This document shows, one piece after another, positions 25,701 through 34,756 of a stretch of 64,000 nt of DNA (positions are counted from its first letter, which is position 1; each line of letters opens with the position of its first letter). Both the position numbers and the translations under genes were made by a program. The notes under the pieces were generated by a model. It was not told where the DNA came from. It saw nothing but the letters and a program-made list of their open reading frames with translations, and searched no databases. Source of the DNA: Bugula neritina (taxonomy: Eukaryota > Bryozoa > Gymnolaemata > Cheilostomatida > Bugulidae); the NCBI GenBank assembly GCA_964035545.1, contig OZ037766.1, positions 5,433,722 to 5,497,721 of the forward strand, written 5' to 3'.

Positions 25701-28039
25701 AGATACAAACAGCAAAAAATTGCCAAATAGAGAAACGTGGTAGAAATGAAATAAATTACTGTTGCTAAAATTCTATTGACAAATCAAATGGTGCTTATCG
25801 TTGATTGTGATTTTTCGTTCATCGCCATCGTTGTGTACACCCAACGGAGACGATTTCGTTTGAATTCTCTCAAATTTTCTCGTACGATTGCTTTTTCGTG
25901 TCAAATAGACGATTTCGTGTGATTCTCACGATCGTGAGGCCAGGCCTTAAATCCCTCTAATTTAGTTACAGTAAGGGCTGCTATAATTGGCCCACTAACT
26001 ACAAAAACTTGTAGTTGAACTTTTTATGATGACATCAACCTAATTACTTAGAACATTTCATAAGCTTATAAAAACATGAGTTCATTTTTGTATTTCAAAA
26101 GAGTAAAATAATTACTGAAAGATAATTATATTATCCAATGTAATCATCTCAATGCATGAATTATATTATATTATAAATTAAATTGAATATTGAGAAAACA
26201 CAGGAGCAAATTATAACTCTGAGCAACGCCGTGCTTCTTCAAAGCCAATAACAAAAGCCTATTATACTTGAAACAACAGCAATAGTCATCAATTACCATT
26301 TACATTGCATTAAAAGGTTCCCCAATGCATGACAGTTCACTATTCTATCAAGCAGCTTCAGGTTAACTTATTGTACCCAACATACATTTGAGGGTGATGT
26401 GAAAGCTAAGTTTTCAAAAAAGGTAAGATTTATGCTTGCATATTACATTTATTAGACATTCTAACACTTTTCTATCATTGAATCTACAGTCTCATAGCTT
26501 CATCAAATCTTTATGACAAATCATATTCAGCAAATATCAATCTTAGTAATAATACAGGAAACCCATAGGATCAGCCAAAGTGAGCAACTAGTCATTAACA
26601 CAATGTTATATAACAAACCTTAGACGTGAGTATTGAGCACACATGTATAACTCCAGTATCATCACCTATGTATAGTTTGGGGGAGTCAGTGTGCCACACT
26701 AGCTGAGTGACTGAGCCACTGAGGCTAAGAACTTCTACAGATTCTGGTTTAACAGATGTTCCACTTTGTATTCGGCTGACTGCAACTTCACCCCTTCAAA
26801 TGCAACATTACAGGGTATCAGGTTTGAGAGAACTATGGCTAAAGAGAGAGCAAACACTAAATTTTCAGAATGTACATGACGAAATTACATAAGATTCTCA
26901 AAATGTAGTTGCAATACAGAATAGATTACTAGCAAGGCACATGCGATATAACATGTGTGAATACATACAGCAGTATATCATGGTAATATATAGTAGTAGT
27001 ATTATATATATAGTAGCATTTATAGTAATATATATGATAATATATTGTCATAGTGATACTACATATAGTAATATGATAGAGTATATAGAATAGTACTTTC
27101 TAACAGCAGGACTTGAAATATTTCACAAAACTTGATCGCAAAAAACGAAAATTTACTATCAACTGACTTATTTCTGAATACAAAATCTATACCTGCAACA
27201 AAGTTATTACAGGCTATCCCTAATCCCCCTAACAGATATAATATTAGATGCATTATATTTATTAGGCAACTCTAGAAATAGTTATGTTTACAGATACCCT
27301 AAGATATGCTCGTAAAACGTGTAGAAATATTTAAAAATAATTATATTTTCACACAACTATATTTAAAGAAACAAGAGGGTGGATGTATTTATGTATGTAA
27401 CATATTTTACCTTGAATTAGCAGAGGCACATAGTTGCTGTGACTTATATGTTGCTACATTAGTAAGAGCACAATCCTTCACAGAGTTGGGTGTTGTGGGT
27501 ATAAGGTACACATGCTTCAACGTGTAGCGATCAAAAACATACAGACTGGCTCTGTTACTTCCACACCATATGAAATCTTTGCTAACGTCTATAACTGTAA
27601 ACTAAAACACAAAGTGAACCAGTATAAAGATATCCAATTATACTTTTCAAATGTACAATATTTTGCATATTTGACGCATGTTAATTTTATTCATTATGTT
27701 ACATGTTTATAAGAAATTGTGTTTAGCCATAATCATTCATCGTGAATTTGTATTTATCAGATTTTAGGGTTCGGTATACACATATTCAACTTCAGGTGAC
27801 TATTACTAGTAATTTAGGATGCCTTCAGAATACTCTTATTACCAAAAATTGCACTTTTTTTGGAGTTCAATTTAAAAAAATATTTTTAAAACTAAAACTC
27901 AACCGATTAATTTATAAAACATCCCTAGTCTTACCTGCACAGATTTGTTCAACTGGATAGGTATAAACAAATCATCTAACTGAGTTGGCTTGGCCAATAT
28001 ATATTTTTCAGCCCTGTTTTGGTTAGTCGATGACTCCAT
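13706..28039 (-). CDS. HPS5: HPS5 orthologue, BLOC-2 complex subunit
   Basis: Twenty-four minus-strand exons join in one frame of 1485 residues: 28039-27935, 27601-27411, 26793-26619, 25288-25170, 24707-24471, 24221-24135, 23957-23866, 23644-23412, 23323-22516, 22390-22180, 21880-21866, 21664-21555, 21399-20668, 20527-20404, 19934-19743, 18892-18770, 18510-18391, 18246-18140, 17992-17843, 17505-17373, 16822-16741, 15336-15253, 15082-14923, 13773-13706. HPS5 is a cytosolic BLOC-2 subunit (with HPS3 and HPS6) for cargo delivery to lysosome-related organelles. The N-terminal beta-propeller matches human HPS5 clearly: LYIGDDTGVIHVCSI, LDSCIVQLHF and CYCARPGFRLW against human FVGDHAGKVSAIKL, VDSCVVQLDY and IYCARPGSRMW. 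A Ser-rich insert (exon 23323-22516) makes it longer than the human protein (about 1130). The C-terminus carries a RING-like CxxC...CGHxxHxxC...CxxC motif. MESSTNQN is the first in-frame ATG after an acceptor at 28048. An upstream coding exon is possible. Confidence 0.93.
13976..14343 (+). mobile_element. Possible LTR retroelement remnant in the last HPS5 intron
   Basis: On the strand opposite to HPS5 there is a TATA box (tttagtataaaagcagg, about 14010), an AATAAAG about 90 bases later (near 14105), and about 60 bases further a short frame at 14224-14343 (MTVEKHRYNKDF...) ending in TAA. TATA, polyA signal and then a leader with an ORF start is the order of an LTR followed by the 5' end of an internal region. 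No second LTR, polymerase or target-site duplication was found. This is a tentative reading. Confidence 0.3.
15085..15215. repeat. Degenerate (aatagt/aata)n low-complexity tract
   Basis: Repeated aatagtaat, atagtagt and atagtaat words with no clean period. The tract lies in the 170-nt HPS5 intron between exons 15336-15253 and 15082-14923 and ends only a few bases from the acceptor of exon 15082. Confidence 0.7.
15338..16622 (-). repeat. 25-bp minisatellite, about 50 copies, each carrying a copy of an HPS5 3' splice site
   Basis: The unit on the plus strand is agtagagtgaatacatct + acaatat. On the transcribed strand each unit reads ATATTGTAG followed by ATGTATTCACTC or ATGTATTTACTC, then TACT. 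The real HPS5 acceptor ends attgtag and its exon (15336-15253) starts ATGTATTTACTCATGG. The array therefore repeats the last bases of the intron plus the first 12 bases of the exon, and its exon-proximal unit is the functional splice site. It fills almost all of the intron between exons 16822-16741 and 15336-15253. Units differ by few substitutions (gtgaa/gtaaa, caatat/cagtat) and some 26-27-bp units (agtgagagt), so the expansion is recent. Confidence 0.92.
16961..17215. repeat. 50-bp tandem repeat, five nearly identical copies
   Basis: The unit consists of ttatcatatatgatactcta, then ttattttatagcatattaca, then gcacataata. Copies are almost perfectly identical, so the array is young. The unit itself contains a short palindrome (atcatatatgat). 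It lies in the HPS5 intron between exons 17505-17373 and 16822-16741. Confidence 0.85.
19389..19742 (-). repeat. 59-bp minisatellite, six copies, carrying copies of an HPS5 5' splice-site region
   Basis: The unit on the plus strand starts acctgtgtgacagtgtcact and ends actcaatacatc. On the transcribed strand each unit contains GTCACACAG followed by GTGATGTATTGAG. This matches the real end of HPS5 exon 19934-19743 (GTGTCACACAG|GTGATGTATTG). The array begins directly at that exon's donor. Some copies have acttgtgtgac, which changes the last exonic base to ACAA|GTGATG. Six full copies are present, with substitutions scattered among them. Confidence 0.88.
24780..24893. repeat. Short tandem repeat, about 24-bp unit, about five copies
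   Basis: Successive copies of ttcatttgattataacttta with small changes (gattat, cattat, tattat, gactat). The array lies in the HPS5 intron between exons 25288-25170 and 24707-24471. Confidence 0.7.
25570..25947. mobile_element. MITE with about 40-bp terminal inverted repeats and TAA target duplication (PIF/Harbinger-like)
   Basis: The left end AGGCCTGGTCTCACGATCG and the right end, in reverse complement AGGCCTGGCCTCACGATCG, match over about 40 bp with few differences (continuing TGAxAATCACAC and AAATCG). Both ends are flanked by TAA (25567-25569 and 25948-25950). PIF/Harbinger elements are known for 3-bp TWA target duplications and TIRs of this kind, so the 378-bp element is best read as a non-autonomous PIF/Harbinger MITE. 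It has no coding capacity. It lies in the HPS5 intron between exons 26793-26619 and 25288-25170. Confidence 0.8.
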
Positions 28040-28489
28040 TTGCTCATCTATAATTAGGCATAAAGTATTAGCAATATTATAAGTATTTACAATGGTATAT
28101 TATTCACTAGTACAATAATTATTGTTATAACAGTGAAAATGGTAAAACAATATCAAATAATGTTTTTTTACAAATATCTGATTGAGTATTTTATCACTAT
28201 AAACTGTTATAAAATAAAAGTACCCACCCATCTATTATGTACATCCTGACCCTAAATACACAACATTGTCATTTGTAATTCTATCGACACTGTAAATGCT
28301 ACGTAATAACTAAGGTTTAAACTTAAGACATACAAATTTTACTTTAGCTCAATCACTTCAGTAGCAAAAGACACAAACATGCACACACATTAATGTTGTC
28401 AACAAAAACAATCATTAACTGATTGCCATTATTAGCAGTCACTCAAAGTCAAAGTTATTGGTTATCATAATGATTATCTAATTATCTTC

Positions 28490-28615
28490 ACCATTTTTAT
28501 CATCACTTGACCGTCATGCAGTCGTAGATAATCATGATGATAATCATCATCATCACTCGTCATGATTATGATTATCGTCATGGTGATCATGATGATGATG
28601 GTGGTAAAGTTTTCA
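28490..28615. repeat. Cryptic simple sequence made of gatgat/atcatc/attatc words
   Basis: Runs such as gataatcatgatgataatc and tcatgattatgattatcgtc repeat the same few trinucleotide words on both strands without a fixed period, so much of the tract can form hairpins. Similar blocks occur near 39930-41300 and 58900-59770. Confidence 0.7.
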
Positions 28616-29589
28616 CTATAATTAATTTCTTTGAGTTAATTACAGTATAAAAACGTGATCATTATAAAATATGCTTCACAAATATTTTTTCTGTACATTC
28701 TACCAATAGTAAGTGACAATCTTGAAAAACCAACTATAGCACTTGTACAAAATATTACAATGATTTCCCTCTCATTTTGATCTAAGGTGATAATCAGGAA
28801 ATATGTTTCGGAGAGTACAAGCAGAGTCGCTACATTATAAATGACAAGTCTGAATTTTTACTGGAGTTCCATCAAGCGTCTTTGCAAGTTGCTATATTAG
28901 ATCTCGTGCTAACAGCATAATCAATACAGAATCGCTTGAAGCAGCGCCAAGTTAATGGTTACTTGATGCACTGATTTATGAGTAAGGAGTTTAAGGATAG
29001 GACAACCACCTAACTGAAACTATAGGGTTATAGTTCAATGAGGACAACGATGTGTATACAAATACTCGCCTCAGTCATCACCATCTTAATGCTGGTTCTA
29101 GCGATGTTCTATCTGAAATAATTATACATTGTAATCAATCTCGAGGATGGTCGCAGTTTTGGTAACACCAACAACTAACAAGTAACCAGTCCTGGTGGTC
29201 CTCATTCCATTTGCTCATAGTTTGTTAGTCAATAACTGACACTGTGTTTTTTCGTACAGTTACTAATTTTGATTAATTTTTGATAGTTTAACTTTGATGC
29301 AACGTAGAACGTAAGGTAGCCCAATCTCAATCTGAATATCAATATGAATCTTTAAGTTTATCCACATATAAATATTTAAAATAATAATTTTAACTTCCAT
29401 GTAACTTGAATTTGAAGTTATAAATTAAATTTCAATTTAATTTATTGGTTTTATTATTATTTATTACATTATGATTAACACTTGATATCTTTTAAAATTT
29501 AGTTTCTGCAAATAAAATCAAAAGTAGTAAAACTAAAAGTTTACGTTTAACTAATACCAAAACAGTCATTCAATGTCAAACTCAAGTCT

Positions 29590-29870
29590 CAACCTCATAG
29601 TCATACTCATAGTATAACTAGTAAGCCAAATACTATAATAGTAAATGTAATACTAATACTAATAGTAATATTAATACTAATAGACAATAGTAATACCAAT
29701 AAAGAGATAAACAGTTAACACTAACAGTTTTGATAATACTTATCATCATTAAATTTAATGTTAGTGGGCATGTCTGATGTCAGCGTCATATGGTCATGGT
29801 GATGGTAGTAGTAGTAATTGTAGTGGTGGTGGTACTGGTAGTGCTAGTACTAGTAGGACTACTCAGATCA
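29590..29870. repeat. Cryptic simple sequence made of tactaa/tagtaa and ggtagt words
   Basis: Phrases such as actaatactaatagtaata, then ggtagtagtagtaattgtag and gtgctagtactagtagga, give a drifting trinucleotide texture. It lies about 1.1-1.3 kb upstream of the TMEM106 start codon. Confidence 0.6.
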
Positions 29871-30926
29871 GATTAATTATTCCTGCTGAGCGCCTCTTAG
29901 CAGAGGCATATTACGCAGGAACGCTTCAATTCAATACATTTTTTTATATACAATTTTGAATTTTGTCTTTCCTCTTTCCCCTTCTCTCTTTCCTTCTCTC
30001 CCTACTAGTCGTAGCAGCTATAATATTAATTAATAGTAAATTGCTAACACAGTTAGGCTAATGTAATAGTAATACAATGTGTAACACTTGATTAATATTA
30101 TCATGCTGGACTTTCACTTTACACTTTAAACTTACAGTGTTTCCTTCTATTAAGACTATACTTAAATTTATCTTAGTATTGGACTTAGTATTACTATTAG
30201 TATTAGGGTTCTAAGCCTAATTCAATGTAATTCACCAGCAGAATTTAACAAACTCAAAGTAATACTAGGACTAATATAAATAATAACCTAATATAGCAAA
30301 ACTCTAAGCTTATATTTTCACTTGCATTTTAATTTAAATTTGCAAGCATTTGTGGTGCTTGAATTTGCTCCTAAACTCTTACCATTACTAGTACTTACTT
30401 TATCAGTTTGAACTATCTTTATTACTAGATCTTATAATCATAACTCTGCAAGTATGTTTCCAGTGCATTTAGTTATAGTTTTGTACTAAACAATTATATA
30501 AATTTAATGTATGCATTTAGCGCAATATATAGAGTCATCTAAATTGCATAAATAACCAAATTGGCAATAACTCAGTGTAAAACTGCATTTACTCCAGCTA
30601 CATTTTAGAATACTTTCAAAATATAATTTTGACTTTCAGTTTAGCCCTAATGAAAACCTAGATTATAAAAAATTAAAAATTTGTGATTATACATATGAAA
30701 CCGCATGTAGTTTTGTATAATGTATGTAGATTTAAAAGTGAAAGTGTTTTATAATTTATCCTACAAGAAAATAGAATACTGTGTAGGGTGAGAGCCAAGT
30801 TTCACAAAAGTGTTATATTTTATAGATGCTAGAAGTGAACGCAAGACTTTGCCAGATTTAAATGCAATGGGCAAACACATCTTGATGATCTGATGAGTAG
30901 CTTATTCTTTACTTGTCTGGGATAGC

Positions 30927-33900
30927 ATGATGTCTATAAATTCTTCCACAGCCAATGAAAATCATTACCGTTATGAAGAGTTTCTGTCAGAAAGTGTTGA
31001 ATGTCCAACCTGTCGGGGGTTGGGCAGAATAAGAAAAGGTTAAATTGAAAATCGTATACTTACAGTGATTTGCTATAGATATTAATTTTCACCATGCAAT
31101 GAAGGTTCTGCAACATTAAGCATATTACAGGAGCACTGGGCTAAAGCTGCTGGTACAACAACATTTTTAAATAGTTTTTAATGTTAATGCAGTCAATATA
31201 TTTAGAGAAGCTATGAAAAGATGTTTGAATATTCAAATTAACTTTTCCAGTTGAAAATTATAGAGATGCAGACCTAATAAAACTGTTGTTGGACACTATT
31301 TGCGTTAATATGTTTATTGTACCAGTTTAGATAGTATAGCAATTACCATCAGTTTAATAGTTCAGCCGTAACTTCTACATCTTCAATGTTCATTGTTATG
31401 TTATAGTAATTGATTATATTATATTAACTTGTGAGAGTTTCACAGTTTTGCAAATTTTTCTCTCTGTGAATAATTTTTCAAGTTATGAATTGCAACATTA
31501 TATTTTGTCACAAATAATGTTCACAAACTGAATGAATCACACTGCCATGCTTGTTGTTGTTTTAAACACATGTCTTTTTTTTGGATATAAGTAATCATCT
31601 TGCCAAAGCAATTGTATCACATATTCGACATCACAATATACTTTTATAGAATGATTTCAGCTGCAATGGCAGTCGGTTTATACTTTTTGTATTGTGTCTG
31701 GCAGGTGCTGAAGAATTGGTGGCCTTAATACCCGTCTCAGACTCCCGTTTAAAGCCAAGAAAGACGTAAGTTAAGTTGAAGATACTGTGGTTAGTTTATT
31801 TAATCAATTGTAAGCAAATGGTTCTTGCTATATTACATTACTTTATTGTATTATTGTACGATTTATACATATTTGCACTGTTTTGTTACAGAGTTCTGTA
31901 TGTAGTTATATCTGTGGCAATATCTGCCATTGTGGGTGGTCTCCTGCTTTTCTTTCTGATATCTCGCTCTATTACGTTGAATTCCGATCGACAACTTATC
32001 ACACCAAGTCTCTTGAAGTATGATAATATCAGCAACACCCTTCTAATTCGTTATCAGGTAGCTGCTTGTCACACTTACAACTCCTGTACAAAACACATCG
32101 AAATTCGGTCAAAATTAAAAAAATGTAGTGCAATATATTTTAAAATAAATAGTCTGGATATAGAGTGGTTAAAACTTATGCAGATGAATAAGAGTTTTGG
32201 TTGTATTTTGGGGTTTCTACAACTAATTTCACGAGATGGTTTGTAAGATATTGTTTAGTAATATGTGTATGCTGATATGTAGGTGCCTATTAATGTTTCC
32301 AATGACAACTACTTGGCCATCAAAGTGTCCAAGCTTTCACTTTCATCTCTGCTGTATGGAGACAATCTGCTGAATTCCAGCACTAATTATACGAGCCTAA
32401 CAGTTCCAATGAGGTCCATAAAACTACACTATGTTACTGCAGAGATCACTGTTGGCTCATCTCCATCGATTCAGCCGGTTGTGTGAGTATACTATATACA
32501 CATAGAGTATGCAGGTTTGGAATATAGCTGGTTGAAATAAACCGCATCATTTTCTCATGGTGTTGAAGAGCCATTGCAGAGTTAATAAAATAATGAAAAG
32601 ACTACAGGTGGCTACCATGCCGTCTAGCAGGTCTGGGGTTATAACATGCACCATATGGGCTTAGCTGTAGCATGAGATAAGATGTATGATAAATGGGGGG
32701 GGGGGGGGGGTAAAATGTGAATGTCATCTCAATTATACATGTTTTTCTACACATTTTTACACTGCAAAGAACATTATTTTAGTTACAATCAGTCTCCAGT
32801 TTTTTATTGGTAGGCAGCAAAAGCATAGAAACACATGGTCCCTGAATGATTACACAGAAGTGACTGATATATTTAGAAACTACTGCAAGTAACCTCCCTT
32901 GGTTTGTTAACATCAAGTTGACAGATGACAAAGTTGCAACACATAATACACCTTACTTAATTCTGAGGATTAGATATGACAGTTGTGAAAGAGCATTTCT
33001 TAATGTATTTAATAGCTTTCATCATACTCTTATTGTATTTGGTTAAACTTGTGTATGGGAGAAGTTCTTTCTCTTAGCTCAGACTGATTCATTCTGTAAA
33101 TGTGGATTTGGACTTGAAGAAATGTACTAAACTCTTCTGCAACTTGGGAACTATTCACTCTGTCTCTGTAGTTTCCTAATTTACTTTGTAACTTTCCTCT
33201 CAAATGTTAGTTTTAGCTATACATGCTGTATATTTTGATTTTCTAATAAGTATTTAATTTGTAGATTTGTGCTGTTATTAAAATAAAAAACTTCTTTTTT
33301 ATTTTAGAACCTCATGCCTTTCTGATGCAACCATTCTTTGGAAACTGGGCATGGATTTTGAGTAAGTGTTATCCAATATCTAGACTACTTCGTCTTAAGT
33401 ATTCTAGAAAATGTTTGTTTTTAGCAATGGAGTACTAATAAATATGATTTCAATAATATTATTATCTACAGGCACCAAAATAATTTTGTAGTGATAATGT
33501 GTAGCACAGTACTACAGGTTCATGTTACAGAGCATGATTACTGTTGATGATGCAAGGTCAAAGTTTGAAATTTCTATCAGTGAAGTTTTGTTTGTATTGC
33601 GCAATGCGCTGTATGTTTGATTTTTAAACACGCTCTACATATTTAATATAGTGCTAACATTCTCACTGTTTGTTATGGTGGAAATTGTCAATGTATCAAC
33701 TTTTTGTAAACGTAACGCTGATTTTGTTTGTCCTATGGTTATGTACACCTGCTTTAAAGTAGACTTGGGCCCAAAAACAAATTCACACCATTATTTTTGG
33801 CAATCACTTTCTAAAATAAGTCTACTATATCATAGTTTTGCCTGTCTCTAGAAACAAAAGAAACCCCCCCCCCGCATGTTTCAAGTGGACAAACAGATGC

Positions 33901-34147
33901 ATTGAACTTAGTCAGCTAGAATATTGGTGGCAGTTTGTATGCTACATTTGTTTACCAACTGCAGGATATGCGGTAATTAGAAGAGCAATTGTTTGTGTTT
34001 TTCAGAGTGCAGGCCGAGATCAACTACATGTCGCACTCGGAGACGACATCCATAACTCTCTACAACCGGAAGGTGTGCTGTCATGTCCCAGATACTAAAT
34101 CTCATGAACTCTTGCCACCTCTTGCACTCGACTGCTCCACGCTTTGA
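30927..34147 (+). CDS. TMEM106 family type II lysosomal membrane protein
   Basis: Six exons in one frame give 244 residues: 30927-31038, 31705-31765, 31892-32057, 32283-32482, 33308-33361, 34006-34147. The cytosolic N-terminus carries the family CPTCxGxGRI motif (SVECPTCRGLGRIRKG). The next exon has ELVALIPVSDSRLKPRKT, close to human TMEM106B QLVALIPYSDQRLRPRRT. A single membrane span (VISVAISAIVGGLLLFFLI) follows, then SRSI and a lumenal domain with N-glycosylation sequons (NVS, NSS, NYT). The last exon (VQAEINYMSHSETTS) matches the end of the lumenal domain, including the cysteine after the final strand. TMEM106 proteins reside in late endosomes and lysosomes and affect lysosome size, transport and acidification. 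The ATG pair at 30927 is the first after an in-frame TGA. I cannot tell which vertebrate paralogue (A, B or C) it is closest to, so no symbol is given. Confidence 0.93.
32694..32711 (+). repeat. Poly-G run
   Basis: A homopolymer run of about 17 G in the intron after exon 32283-32482. It is strand-asymmetric and prone to length errors in sequencing and replication. Confidence 0.8.
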
Positions 34148-34558
34148 CAGCCAGCTACGTTCCAGTTACTGGGGGTAGTTGGTTCCTATACTGCATATTA
34201 TTCAGATATACACACTACTGCAACAATAGTTATATTTCCTTCCACTGCTGGCCAGATCACTTGCTTTATATTATGTCTAAATCACCTCTTGGTATTACTA
34301 CTAATCCAGCTCTAGCCAGCATATTGCCATTTCCTTGCAAAATTAATACAAACTAATCATTTTAATGTTACTGCATAATGTAGTACACAATTAATTTACT
34401 ATATTTATTTCTTGTGTTTGGTGAAAGTGTGCTCTTGTTTGCCACATTCGTAACATATTATTGAAAAGAAAATTATGTTTTGTATATTTTATCAATATTG
34501 GCAATTCCGTTAATATTTTGTACATACGTTGTAGTACGGATCAAGTTAGGCTTGCTCA

Positions 34559-34586
34559 AATAAATTATATTATAAAATATTTTATT
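34559..34586. terminator. Facing polyadenylation signals of TMEM106 (+) and HAGH (-)
   Basis: AATAAA at 34559-34564 on the plus strand follows the TMEM106 stop by about 410 bases. TTTATT at 34581-34586, AATAAA on the minus strand, follows the HAGH stop (34757) by about 170 bases. Cleavage normally falls 10-30 bases past the signal, so the two mature 3' ends should meet or overlap slightly. Confidence 0.6.
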
Positions 34587-34756
34587 GCATTATATAAAAA
34601 TGATTATTAAAAAATGCTACAGCTTTACCAAACTAAAAAAGTGAAAAATAGGCAACAAATTTTTACCGCATAATTATCCGATTTACAAAGCAAGCACTTA
34701 TAAAATTTCATTTTCGGGATAACATCTATCTCTTGATGGCAGAAGTTGAACCAAAG

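Larger units (their letters stand above)
28048..30926. other. Divergent intergenic region between HPS5 and TMEM106
   Basis: HPS5 (minus) and TMEM106 (plus) start at either end, so this region should contain both promoters and any untranslated leaders. An acceptor ending at 28048 (aattatag) implies a spliced HPS5 leader. The region holds cryptic simple-sequence blocks at about 28490-28615 and 29590-29870. I see no further gene, and the short open frame at 29777 comes from gg/ta trinucleotide repetition. Confidence 0.5.

Noticed and set aside
29777-29959. 60-codon frame (MSASYGHGDGSSSNCSGGG...)
   Set aside because: Generated by ggt/agt trinucleotide repetition in a cryptic simple-sequence block.
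31776-32246. 156-codon frame as a separate protein
   Set aside because: It reads through introns on both sides of the TMEM106 exon 31892-32057. Only that exon matches the family.
32600-32660. Another tRNA-like SINE (ggtggctaccatgccgtctagcagg...)
   Set aside because: The A-box resemblance is partial and the B box is not recognisable.
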